The translations under genes and the position numbers were made by a program. Under the pieces are notes generated by a model. It did no database searches. It was not told the DNA's origin and worked only from the letters and a program-made list of their open reading frames with translations. A stretch of DNA of 64,000 nucleotides from Paramacrobiotus metropolitanus. Taxonomy: Eukaryota; Tardigrada; Eutardigrada; Parachela; Macrobiotidae. This document shows positions 1-10,167 of the stretch, one piece after another. Each line of letters starts with the position of its first letter. Position 1 is the first letter of the stretch. The stretch spans positions 83,296 to 147,295 of the forward strand of contig NW_026570426.1 of the NCBI RefSeq assembly GCF_019649055.1, given 5' to 3'.

Positions 1-188
1 ACTGAGGCACTTATTTGCACAAAGGTTTTTTTTTTGTTTTACAATAATCTGATTTCGCCAGATGGCGTTACAGTGTCATCTGCAACCTGAAGTTATGACA
101 AGTGACGTTACTCAGCTACTGATAGTTACAACGATGCATTCCGTACTAGTGGAATTTTTGTTGTCATAGTTCTTACCTTCTCTTGCAG

Positions 189-307
189 TTGGCCATTCGG
201 CGTGCCTGACGACCTGGCTGACGACCTATTCGCGCAACTGTCCGGTGTGCAGACAACCCGTCTCAACGGAATATACCGCTGAACCCAATTCTGACTACTA
301 TTTTTAA
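189..307 (+). CDS. PA-TM-RING E3 ligase, terminal exon only (locus 0)
   Basis: This is the last exon of a PA-TM-RING ubiquitin ligase whose other exons lie left of the window. It follows a TTGCAG acceptor and, entered in phase 1, reads VGHSACLTTWLTTYSRN, then CPVC, ending in ...EPNSDYYF and TAA. It supplies zinc ligands 5 to 8 of a RING-H2 finger (H-x2-C ... C-x2-C). Ligands 1 to 4 would come from the preceding exon, as in the intact copies further right. The tail (VSTEYTAEP...YYF) is nearly the same as that of the 10.2-kb copy (VSTEYTSEP...YYF), so these two are probably the closest paralogues. By family knowledge the RING recruits an E2 enzyme, and the full protein would be a membrane-anchored ligase of the secretory/endosomal system. 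Confidence 0.8.
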
Positions 308-931
308 TTCTATCGCGCTTCCGCCACATTCGACGACGGAATAATTTGATATGTTTTATACCTTTTTTATTGGTGCTACGATGTGTTCGTGCCTAATGTG
401 TCTTGTGTCTGCATGTAGTAAGTGCATGCAAACAGGGTACGCCACAGTGTCAATAATTCCATCGCTGAAGTATACGCCTTTGTTTGATGTTTAACCGACT
501 CCACTTTTTTTCGCAGAAAGCGGCATATGATCTCGCGCTGTGCCTTCCGCCCCGAGCGAAAAAAAACAAAATAAAACATGCCCTTAGAAACATTATCGCT
601 ATGAAAAATTCTTGGCTGTCCCCCTTCAAATTTAAGATCGCCATGGTTGTTGATCGCTGCTCCATGCTAAGTATGTATCTCGAGCTGAAGCCGTTGAAAG
701 AAATCTGGGCGCACGTGCCGTAATAGTATAAACTAGCATTTGCCAGTTGCCAGTTATATACACTCGCACGGCTTCCAGCCTACAACAATGACCTGTGAAT
801 GATCTTAAACTCAAAGCTTCACCAGCGTCAGGTTTCTTTTACAGGACGACCACCACTGGGACGGCATTAGCCCCTGTAAATGACCTTTGAAAAAACGCGT
901 TTATATATGAGAAATCAGTTACGCTCCGCGG
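308..931. other. Intergenic stretch, no gene seen
   Basis: Only short overlapping open frames on both strands, with no splice-site-bounded or family-like peptide. No feature is supported between the terminal exon of locus 0 and the foldback element. Confidence 0.5.
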
Positions 932-1568
932 GTACGAGGCGTGTGTCCCTTACTTAGATAGAGCACATTTACCTTACCATACTTAGATAACTGTGCCCGT
1001 GTTGTGCACTCAATTTGCAGCGCTGTCAACCACCCAGAGATGGCAACGCTAGGGCGAATTTCAAAAATGTGTTGATTCAGACGTTGATAACTTCAGGTGC
1101 TCACATCTCGTGAATGTGGGAACAAAACTGTTCAAGCAATATCTCAAAAGATGCAGAAAAAATTAACAAGATTTTTGATACCAAGTAATATAGGATCTAG
1201 AGCAACTGAAACAAGTTGTAGCCTTTTTGAGTTTCTCGTAGACACACTATAGGATCTCTTCGTGGACCCCTTCAACGTAATACTTACTATGCTTAGTCTA
1301 TGGGGAACAGAAATGCCTCTGATTTATTTCAGTCGCTCTAAATCCTGACTTACTTGGTATCAAAAAATTTGTGAATTTTTTCCACATCTTTTGAGATATT
1401 GCTTGAACAGTTTTGTTCCCACATTCACGAGATGTGAGCAATTGAAGTTATCAACGGCTGATTCAACAGATTTTTCAAATTCTCCCTGACGTTGCCATCT
1501 TTGGGTGGTTGACAGCGCTGCACAACACGGGCACAGTTATCTTAGTATGGTAAGGGTAAGGTAAATGT
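932..1568. mobile_element. Foldback/MITE element, main part (rest at 4787-4819)
   Basis: This is a long imperfect inverted repeat. The arm from 932 to about 1214 (GTACGAGGCGTGTGTCCC, then ...GATACCAAGTAA) is complementary to the arm starting near 1319 and running right to 1568. The outermost 33 bases of the right arm are displaced to 4787-4819 by a LINE inserted at 1568/4777. Internal stretches such as CGCTGTCAACCACCC and TCACATCTCGTGAATGTGGG match their partners nearly perfectly, and the loop is about 100 bp. There is no coding capacity. Reassembled, the element is about 670 bp, and its transcript would form a hairpin of more than 250 bp. Confidence 0.8.
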
Positions 1569-4500
1569 AAACGAAGTGAAATGAAATGAATATGAATTGA
1601 AAATGACGAAATGTGAATTGAGAAATTGAAACTGAAGCAGGTACTCGTAGCTTCTGCAGGGCACGAGTTTCCTTGAAATCTGAAGCGTAGCGGTTACGTA
1701 ACCGACTGTAAGTAGACAGGGTTTCGAAAGCAGTTTCCTGGAGCTAAAGGTTTTTGTATGCCAGAGCAGTGCCTGCGCATATACAGTGTCGACACAATCT
1801 TGAGCTGTAAATCTAATTGCTGAAATTTCTTGATGGCTGATTTTTTATCATGGATTTATCTTCTGATGGAGCTGCGCAGTCTTCAAAGCCTTCTTTCCCT
1901 TGCTTGATCTGTGGATTTGTCTGCTCGACCAAGAGCGCTTTCACCAATCACAGCGGGAGCAACAAGTGCGGGGAGAATGTGCTACGACGTCAACGCGGAC
2001 TGGACCATTGTGTTCCCAACAAAGCTCCTGCGACGGAACCTAGCTGCAGCCTTCTGAACCAGGTGAAGTTTCTGAAAACCAACACGAGGCTTGTGAAGCG
2101 AATACCCAAAGGGGCACGTAGAGCGGTTACTACAGCTTTTACACGCGTAGTTTCTCGATGTGTTACAGAGAACTCGGTAAAGTCCTGGGAAGATCTTTTG
2201 ATTTTGCATATTTTGTTTTTCGTTTACCAGGTAAAGCTAAGAACGATCGCACTCATTCTTTAGCGTCAGTGATTAAGTCTAACGTTGTTAATTTTGAGTC
2301 TGGTGCAAGAGAAATTCCCGTTGCGCCTCTGAAATCATTACGGCCTTTTGATCTACAGAAATTTGTCCAGGGTAAAATTCAAAATGGCGACGTTTCTGGT
2401 GCGGTGCGCGTCCTTTGTTCCGAAGACGCCTTGGCACCGCGCACCGCGGCCACTTTCGCAGAACTACAGAAAAAACATCCGGGTGTTAACCCGGATGCTC
2501 GTTACCCTGCATCGTCATCAGCTAAAGGCGACGCCATTAGCCGTGTTACACAAAAAGAAATTTTCGATACAGTCACTAGTTTCCCAAACGATTCTGCCGG
2601 GGGGCTTGACGGGCTTCGGCCTCAGCATTTGAAGGACATGATTAGCGATACTACCAATGACAGTTCTTCGCTATTGTGTGAACAGCTAGCATTGTTAGCA
2701 GACATTATGCTTTCCGGCCGGGTGCCTAATGATATTTTGCCGATACTTTACGGGGCAAACTTAACTGCATTAAATAAGAAAGGGGGTGGTATAAGACCAA
2801 TAGCAGTTGGTAGCACGTTACGTCGTATCGTGGCGAAAATTGTGGTTAAGCGAGTACAGCAACCGATGGGAGAAAGCTTAGGCCAAAGCAATTGGGTTTC
2901 GGTACTCCCGGCGGTTGTGAGGCAGTTGTACATGCAGCCAGGCGGTTTCTCAATACGGTTTCAGACGAAGTGCAAGTGGTCGTTAAATTTGATTTTCGAA
3001 ACGCGTTCAACACTGTCCATCGCGATAAAATGTTGCATTGTGTACAGTCAGAGCTACCAGAATACGCACAATTTATCAGCCAATGTTACCGAAATCCCAG
3101 CAGTCTACTTTTGACCAATGGGACATGTTGTCCCAAGCGGGGTGCAGCAGGGTGATCCGTTGGGCCCATTACTGTTTTCACTTCTTATATTGATACTAAT
3201 ACTGTCGCTGGTGTCACCTCTGAACGCATGGTATTTAGACGATGGTGTGATAGGTGGTAAATTAAGCGAAGTATTAAGCGACATAGATACTGTCATTGCT
3301 ACCGCCAGTGATCTCGGTCTCGAGCTGAATCTCTAAATGCGAGTTTTTATTTTCGGTGGTACACTGGAAGATCGCGAAACCACAAAGAAAATTTTGATTA
3401 ACCGTTACCCAGAATTTTACATCCCACTGAAAGCGAATTGATACTGCTCGGTGCTCCTCTTTGCAGGCTGCCATTCCCAATGCCATTCTTCAGAAGTCCC
3501 TGGATCTGCAAAGACTAGCTTCCAAGCTAAGTATACTGCCTGCTCATCAGGCTTATTTTCTGCTGCGCACTTGCATTGGCGTTCCTAAAATGAACTATTT
3601 ACTACGAGCAAGTCCAACTTGGTTGTGCGGAGACGAACTTGATAAATTCGATAACATTACCAAATCGGCATTAGAAGCAGTAACGAATAATAAGATCGAC
3701 GGTGTCACCTGGGCTCAAGCATCGCTCCCTGTGTCCAGTGGTGGGTTGGGGATCAGACGTGTGGCAGAACTAGCTATTCCAGCCTATTTGGCTTCGGTTT
3801 ATGCCACAGCGCCTCTTGTCTCGACCATTGCCTCTGGTACGGAGAGCCTTGACTTGGTGCATCAGTTGTGGCAAACAGCTACGGGCACCGAACTACCACC
3901 AGAAAATCTTCGGCGTGTACAAAAAGTGTGGGATGTAGCTCTGGTACAAAAACTTGTCAAATTATTAAGGAAGAGTTGTCTAGTGATGTCACCCACTGTG
4001 CGCGTTTGCTTGCTGTTGCAGAGCCGGAATCTGGCAAATGGCTGAACGCTCTGCCTGTTTCTTCACTTGGAACCCTGATGTCGGACGAGTGCTTTCGCGT
4101 AGCAGTCGGCCTTCGAATCGGCGCAGCTATCTGCCGTCCGCACCTTTGCACGGACTGCCGTCTCCCTGTGGACGAATACGGTCACCACGGCTTATCCTGC
4201 AAAAAGAGCGCTGGGCGTTTTCTTCGCCACACCGCACTGAACGAACTGATTCGGAGAAGTTTGGTCACCGCTAAAACGCCGGCTGTACTAGAGCCGCTTG
4301 GAACAAGTGACGAAGACGATCGCCGTCCGGACGGTGTGTCGCAAATGCCTTGGAAGAACGGTTTACGGCTAGCCTGGGACGTGACGTGTGGATACCGTCG
4401 CATTTTCAAACGTCATTAGCAGCAGCGTTAAGGCTGGAGAAGCGGCCCGAAAAGCAGAAGACGAAAAGCGGCGGAAATATGAATATTTAGCACCTGAGTA

Positions 4501-4776
4501 CTATTTTGTTGCATTGGCTTTTGAAACTTTTGGCGTCGCTAGCCCTTCCTGTATTAAGTTTTTGCGAGAATTGGGCAGGCGGTTAAAGGATGCTACGGAG
4601 AACGACGCTCTTACGAGTTTCTGCTACAGCGTATTAGCATTGAAATACAGCGGTGGAATGCGCTGTCTGTGACTTCAACCGTACCGCGTTCTGATGGTTT
4701 TAACGCTGTTTACTTTGTTTTATAATGTTGATGTTCAAACGTCTGAACGATAAGCAAACCAATAAATTCTTCATGT
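1569..4776 (+). mobile_element. Full-length RLE-type LINE (R2/NeSL/HERO-like), copy 1
   Basis: A 3.2-kb non-LTR retrotransposon flanked by a perfect 10-bp target-site duplication, AGGTAAATGT (1559-1568 and 4777-4786). It sits in the right arm of the foldback element. Removing it and one duplicate rebuilds an arm that matches the opposite arm. It has a purine-rich 5' leader (1569-1849), a region encoding a C2H2 finger, reverse transcriptase and restriction-like endonuclease in several frames, and a 3' UTR of about 100 bp. There is no APE endonuclease domain. The intact TSD at the 5' end argues for full-length insertion. Confidence 0.85.
1850..4672 (+). pseudogene. LINE copy 1 ORF: zinc finger, RT and RLE, frameshifted
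   Basis: The ORF product would nick the target and reverse-transcribe the element's RNA. Domains in order are: an N-terminal C2H2-type finger (CLICGFVCSTKSAFTNH, near 1895-1950); RT motifs including SAGGLDGLRPQHLKDM (about 2600), a GGGIRPIAVGSTLRR block (about 2785), FDFRNAFNTV (about 2995), GVQQGDPLGP (about 3140) and YLDD (about 3232); a CCHC knuckle, CTDCRLPVDEYGHHGLSC (about 4150); and a PD-(D/E)xK-type nuclease signature, RPDG ... LAWDVT (4325-4390). The coding frame jumps repeatedly (near 2200, 2900, 3120-3160, 3400-3460, 3900-4000 and 4400), so this copy is dead. The architecture is that of R2/NeSL/HERO-clade elements. The exact clade needs a tree. Confidence 0.8.
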
Positions 4777-4786
4777 AGGTAAATGT

Positions 4787-4819
4787 GCTCTATCTAAGCA
4801 AGGGACACACGCCTCGTAC
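4787..4819. mobile_element. Displaced right terminus of the foldback element
   Basis: Reads GCTCTATCTAAGCAAGGGAC and continues to CGCCTCGTAC at 4819. It is the reverse complement of 932-964 with one mismatch. It continues directly from 1568 once the LINE and one TSD are removed. Confidence 0.75.
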
Positions 4820-5536
4820 ATACGTAGTACTGCTTGGCAGTACTAAAGTAAGGTGGCTTAATGTGAGATGTTGTTAATAGTAATGAAATGTGAAAGTGTG
4901 CGGTCTTTCGCTACGCGGTTCTTCCTGAGAATTCTCAGCTTTGGTTGTCTGATGATGCTGGCAGAAGGCCTACTTCAGGTATATAAAAAAGAGCATCGCA
5001 CTATAATCGTGCGGTTTCGTTTATTTTGAGCAGCCAAACGCTGAGGCGCTCATACATCTGTCTGGTCAACGTGCATTACAGTTTAAGCAAACCAACATCT
5101 AATAAAGCGCAAAAGGTCCCTACAAATTGTAAACTGGAGCATAAACCAGTAGAATAGAATTTGAGCGGGCTGAGTCGCAGTCGACAAAACTTGCGCTATT
5201 TATTTTTCAAGTAATGGCATTTTTGTGCCTGCATGACATTATTTTGCGGAAGTAATAACAACTGAAGCAGATTTTTGAAAATTTTTATTCAAGCACGATG
5301 CCGTGTATAGTTTGAGTGATTAAAGCTCTGTGGAGCATTTCTGGGGCAAAAGTCATTCTATCCAGAAAAAAACAATCTTGCGACACCGGAAGTCACATTC
5401 TTCCTTATTTTATTTAAACGAACTCATGTCCTGTCCGCCCTTGCCACGCACTTTCACATGTACCGCGCTAATAAGCCCCGTTTTCTAGCGTTTTCTAAAG
5501 AAAATGAATACATAACATAATTATAATTAACGGCTT
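4820..5536. other. Intergenic stretch with a small palindrome and a TATA-like motif
   Basis: No gene is seen. It contains the palindrome CTGAGAATTCTCAG near 4926 and a TATATAAAAAAGAGC string near 4980 that could be a core promoter, but no convincing coding exon follows on the + strand. Confidence 0.3.
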
Positions 5537-6797
5537 TTACGGCAGTGGCCGGTGTTTAGCGCTGTTAACCAATGCCAGTAATTCTTGCTTCGACGTTTTT
5601 TCATCCAGCAGACCCTCTTCTATATCCACGAGGACTGCTTGCAGCTGATCATTTTGGCTCTTTATCATTTCGAAATCCTTCTTCAGCTTTTCGTGGTCTT
5701 CGTGGAGACGCTGCTTCTGGAGGCGCTTTAGCTCACGATATTTTTGAACTGCTCTAGTGCTTCTCCTGCGCTTTTGAGCGTGTACTGAAACGAATAAAAT
5801 GCAGAAAGATGAGAATTGCTTACGCTGAATTAACTGTGGAAACAAATAACACGTGTCACGCATTCAGAATACGTAGTACTGTATTTTAATACAGCATGCT
5901 AGTGCCCTAGCAGTTTGTGCGCGCAACATCCGGCTCAGGTGTTATGGATGTAGAAAATTCCAGAAAGTTTAAATGCATTTAAGTACCTAATATCTCATTA
6001 CGGACTGATCTCATTAAAATTCTGCATGTAAACCCACATAATCATAAAGATCGTTCTTATACCGAGCCAGAGTTTCCATTTTTTTAAATTCTAGAATGTA
6101 TATTAATTACTGTAGTATAAAAATTTAATATTAATTTTAAAATTTGAAAAAAACCGAGCTTTACTTTGTTTATAATGAGTTTTAATACACATGGATGCTT
6201 TTGAAATTAATTTATTTAATTTAATTTTCTTTTAGCCGTAACTCTCGAACCAGATGTTGTGCGCTTAAACGGTTTTCCCTACTTTGTATGCCAATCATCA
6301 GATTCTTACAAAATATTGCCATTAAACAAAGTAAAAAAGCGTTTGAGAGTGCGTGAACGTGAAAGATTTCGGCATGTATAGGACCCAAATACCATGTACC
6401 GGGCCACTTCCCTTAAGTACGACTTATGTAAGCTTAGTAAAATTAATAGTAATACAGAGATTATCAGCGCTACAGCGCACTCACATCCTTCAGATGTAAG
6501 ATCTTTGCTGGAAATCGAGCTGTCGGCTACTCCAGACAGTGACCTTGCACTACACGAAGGCTCCAACCGAGTGTCGTTCCAGGTTGATTTGATCTCCCGC
6601 TCGGGTGTATATATTTCTGGATGCACCCGGGCAAGGCTGTAGTGCCGCCAACTTCCCCGGTGAACTGTCGACTTTTCCAGATTCTTGCGCATCTCTCGTT
6701 TCCGTGTTGACCGCTTTAGAGGCGCACTCGTCAACACTTTCTGATGGCGAAACTCTTGATTTCCATACAACCGAGGCATTACGAAAGCTACAGGCAT
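5537..6797 (-). CDS. C/EBP-like bZIP transcription factor, two exons
   Basis: The 3' exon (5784-5537) begins after a TTTCAG acceptor. It encodes a basic region (KRRRSTRAVQKYRELKRL) followed by a leucine zipper with hydrophobic heptad residues L-L-I-L-I, and ends in TAA. The spacing AV-x-K-x-R resembles C/EBP-gamma-type factors, but the usual invariant asparagine of the basic region is replaced (RRST for RRNN). An upstream open frame ends at 6485 with a GTGAGT donor in phase 1, which matches the acceptor phase, so I join them over a 700-bp intron. The upstream part is low-complexity and not recognisable. Its first residues, including the first ATGs (6797), come from the end of an inserted MITE. 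A downstream Met near 6690 may be the native start. The bZIP exon is fairly secure; the first exon is inference. Confidence 0.55.
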
Positions 6798-7510
6798 AAA
6801 ATCGACTGCGACGGTGTCAGGATAGTGGAGACGATGTACTGTGTCGCCCGTAGACTTACATTCAACTTTGAAATTCTAGAATTCCTTGTACCTTTGTTTA
6901 TAAGTCTCCAGGAACACCTCAAAAGAAAGAGAATAATTTGTTGTTTCTTCTGATACTAAGTTAGCGCGGATCCGCTGCAAATTAGATGCGATATGAGTGT
7001 TTTCATTTAACATGGAAGTCTATGGAAGAAGCCTGCACTTGTGGCTATGCTTGTGGTGCGGATTTACTGTGGACGGCTGCAGTCTTCCGACTAAGTTGCT
7101 GACTATCTGTCACTATCAGTATGTGAACACTATCTGAAATACGAGTCCAGAAATTTATGTTTTCACTTGACTTTGTTTCCTGGACTTTAATCATTAAGAA
7201 AACGGCCATGGTTGCAGCTTAACCACTCTTTGAAGACACACCAGTACCTTGGCTCTTGGATCTACCATGTGCGAGGCCAAACTGCTTTTAACTCAACTTT
7301 TACCTCTAGAATTTTCGGACACAGTGACGAAACATCATGTTTTTCAGTTTTAAACAAAAAAAACCCATTTAGACGCAAGGAAATTTCGTTCTGCTGGAAC
7401 GCAAAAAGCGCGCAAGCCTATGGAGTTCGCAAGATTGGTCTCCTCCACCGTGACGTCATCGTACAGGCTGCCAGTTCGATTTTATGCCTTAGAGCTTTCG
7501 TAATGCCTCG
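6772..7510. mobile_element. MITE copy A (739 bp, TIRs, 7-bp TSD)
   Basis: A non-coding element with terminal inverted repeats of about 35 bp, both starting CGAGGCATTACGAAAGCT. It is flanked by a perfect 7-bp duplication, ATACAAC (6765-6771 and 7511-7517). A near-identical copy lies in opposite orientation at 11401-12136. The autonomous superfamily is not identifiable from these ends. Confidence 0.85.
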
Positions 7511-7517
7511 ATACAAC

Positions 7518-8126
7518 ATATAAATAAGAGTCTTGAAAATAACCTACTCCAGATCCAGATAGAGTCTTGTGTATTGCACTCGAAGACAGAACTGCTTCAC
7601 TCAGCTTATACAGAAATCGTTTGAACGTTGCGGAACTGGCAAGCAGATGACCGTCACAGTACAGTAAAAACTCGCTTTCTGATGCAAAACACAGTGCGTA
7701 TTGCATCAAAAGATTTTTTTCCTTTAGTACTGTGTACAATGGCCACACCGGAGCAATAGTGCCTAATAAACCGCAGTTGTACGTACTGTTTGAAGCAGTC
7801 AGGTTCGGTCATAAATGAGCCGTCTTGCCGATGACGAACAAACACCTTCGGCCATCATGCATTTTTCATTTTTTCTGTATGTTGTAATTAGCTGCTTACT
7901 AGTGCATTTTCCTCGCGAGACGATGACGCCGGAATTGTAGTTTGTTTCACTGTGGTCTGTTCAGGAAAGTGACACGCCACAGACGAATAACCGCTTACAT
8001 GCAATAAACAGTATTCGTACAGTAGTTTGCTGCTGTGTGCGGTACTCGACCGGATATCCCACAGCGCACAACGGTTTTGTTTACAAATAATTATTTTCAT
8101 CTTCTCTCTGATTGTAATCGGTTACC
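7518..8126. other. Intergenic stretch, no gene seen
   Basis: No exon resembling the first two PA exons was found here, although the next PA-TM-RING copy would need them. Only scattered short frames. Confidence 0.4.
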
Positions 8127-9137
8127 CTTTAGCGATGGCGATTTCCTTGAATATTACCAGCCAAGCCAAGATCGGGACACATTTTGTCCGATACGGATAC
8201 GAAACACCAGTAGCAGTGTACGGATATGTTATACTCCGAGTGTAACATATGCATAATAGCATTTACTGCATTTTGCCACACTTTACTTGGGGCTGATTAC
8301 ACCATAATAATTTCATATTGATCTGCTTTTCCAGTGACCTAATGAACCAGTCCTCCGCAGTGGAATGTCAGCGAGATAATGTCACGTTCGCGTGACGCCC
8401 ATCTCCCGTCGACCCACAGGAATGGGCAGCGTACCGCACCAAAGTGATTATGGCTGTGGCCGTTCCCGCCGTCATTCTCGCCATGCTCATATGGTTTGCC
8501 ATATACCGGTGTCGGCAACATCGAATTCGTCGGAGTGCGGACGAAGATGCCTTTCGCGCTATGGTAAGCTGAGTCAGGATACTTATCGCTGGAGTAGCTC
8601 GCCGCACCGTAAATAAAGTTCGTTGTGCTTTTGTGCGACCAGCCACGGTGTTCTGGCTGCAGGTTGATCAATTCCTGGCCGACGAAGCCGAAGAGGAAGA
8701 GCACAGGCAAGCCAATGGCTTACCGTTGCCACCGTTAGACATCGAGACGCTGCAGCAAATCGAGGTCACCGACGAGTCCGACGACATATGTCCAACCTGT
8801 CGACAGACCTTCGCCGTCGGCGAAATGAAGATGCTTCTGCACCTGCGAGCACGGTATAGATTCTGTAGCACGGCTTATAAAGATCTCCATGAAATCTTCA
8901 CACCAGATGAGCTTCCGCCACTACGCAGCTTAAAGGAACAACAACTGCGCTGCACCAACTGTAGTGTTTTATCGAATCTGTTTTGCAGTGGGTCATGCGA
9001 CTTGCCTGACCACCTGGCTGACGAGCTATTCGCGCCAGTGTCCCGTTTGCAGACAACCCGTACAGATCGCTAAAGGCGTCACGACTCAAGCGGACACTGC
9101 ATCTGCTCCTCAACGCCCAAGTTTAACGATAAGCTGA
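8127..9137 (+). pseudogene. PA-TM-RING E3 ligase, damaged copy (locus 1)
   Basis: Recognisable pieces in family order are: a decayed PA exon (8127-8242, with NITSQAKIGTHFV resembling the conserved NITxxIxIAVHFV); a TM exon ending at 8563 with a GTAAGC donor (VIMAVAVPAVILAMLIWFAI, then a basic CRQHRIRRS stop-transfer); a first RING exon 8663-8853 (DDICPTCRQTF); and a last exon 8989-9137 (VGHATCLTTWLTSYSRQ, CPVC, TGA). In the first RING exon one extra base before the third zinc ligand shifts the frame. In the shifted frame the ligands Cys and His are still encoded just before the donor. Signal-peptide and first PA exons are missing. This is probably a recent pseudogene, or a sequence error sits at the frameshift. 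Confidence 0.7.
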
Positions 9138-9894
9138 GATTCCGTGTTCGGCTTCGGTGATTTTGTAATCAGATCGGTGCAACTCCATCTGCGAAACAAA
9201 AAAACCTCGTTTACATACTATAAAGGCGTGAGCTTTTTATGCCGGTGCCCTTTTGTGCCTGATCTGTCTGCGTATAGCGGCTACGCAAAACAACCATTAA
9301 TAAAATTAATATCAAATTATCAATAACCGCTGTTTCATACGAAGCGCTGCTCTACTTTGTTGTTGCTTTAGATAGTGGGTTCGTTGATCTAGCCGTAGCT
9401 ATACGCCGATACAAGTTTAAAGCCACAGACTTTAGTTGGCCATAAATAACTTTGTCTACTGTAGCAGTAAATTAAGTATTCGATGATCACTACAGTTTGG
9501 CAGCTCAAATGTCTCGGGAAGTTCAATCTGAGTATTTCGATAAGAGTTTTAAAGGAAAAGTCCAAATCCCCACTGTCAAGACCACATTGCGACCACCTTC
9601 GTTTGGCAGTTTAGTAGTTACTTTATCACAAGACTATTTCGTTCAAACGTTTTCTAAAACTTTCTCATAGAGTTTCACTGGACACGTTATGAACTAAAAT
9701 GTAGAGGATTAAATTCTCTGCATTTTAGTTTCTCTAGGCAGTAGGCACTCATGCTCGTTTAGTAAGTGCGTTATAACCAGCGAAAAACCGAGCCCGGCCA
9801 TATAATCCCATACTTTCATGACTCTGAATTATTGAGTGCACATGTGCACTTTAATGCCCGCGTTCACCAGGGTATTGTCCATTTATGTTAATTT
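9138..9894. other. Intergenic stretch, no gene seen
   Basis: No signal-peptide exon for the following PA-TM-RING copy could be found here, nor any other gene. Confidence 0.4.
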
Positions 9895-9964
9895 GCCTAT
9901 AGCCTGGTGGTAGTACGTCTGGCTTTAAGATTGTATGTCCTGGGTTCGATTCCCAGGTTAGGTA
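9895..9964 (+). repeat. tRNA-like sequence, probably a SINE head or tRNA pseudogene
   Basis: There is a perfect T-arm (CTGGG-TTCGATT-CCCAG) containing a pol III B-box (GGTTCGATTCC), and an A-box-like TAGCCTGGTGG about 35 bases upstream. The acceptor stem pairs only partly and the anticodon stem does not pair, so a working tRNA is unlikely. An A-rich stretch follows, as in tRNA-derived SINEs. Confidence 0.4.
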
Positions 9965-10167
9965 ACTTTTATCTCATAAAATCAATAAACCAAAAAAAAT
10001 GTGAAAATGTGCCAAAAAGATTTTTCCATTAACTTGGTCAGATATCTTCATCCGCTTACGCTGAATAAGTTGGCTACTGTAGGAAAATAATAATAAAAAT
10101 ACTAATAAATCTGTATAATCGGTTTGTTGGTCTTAATAACATGGACCAACCAAGGGGAACTGTGTAG

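Noticed and set aside
6394-6799. + strand frames at 6394-6799
   Set aside because: Antisense to the bZIP first exon and without recognisable content.
9895-9964. A tRNA with a UUA (stop-suppressing) anticodon
   Set aside because: The apparent loop CTTTAAG is not closed by a paired anticodon stem, and the acceptor stem is only partly complementary. A tRNA-derived repeat is more likely.
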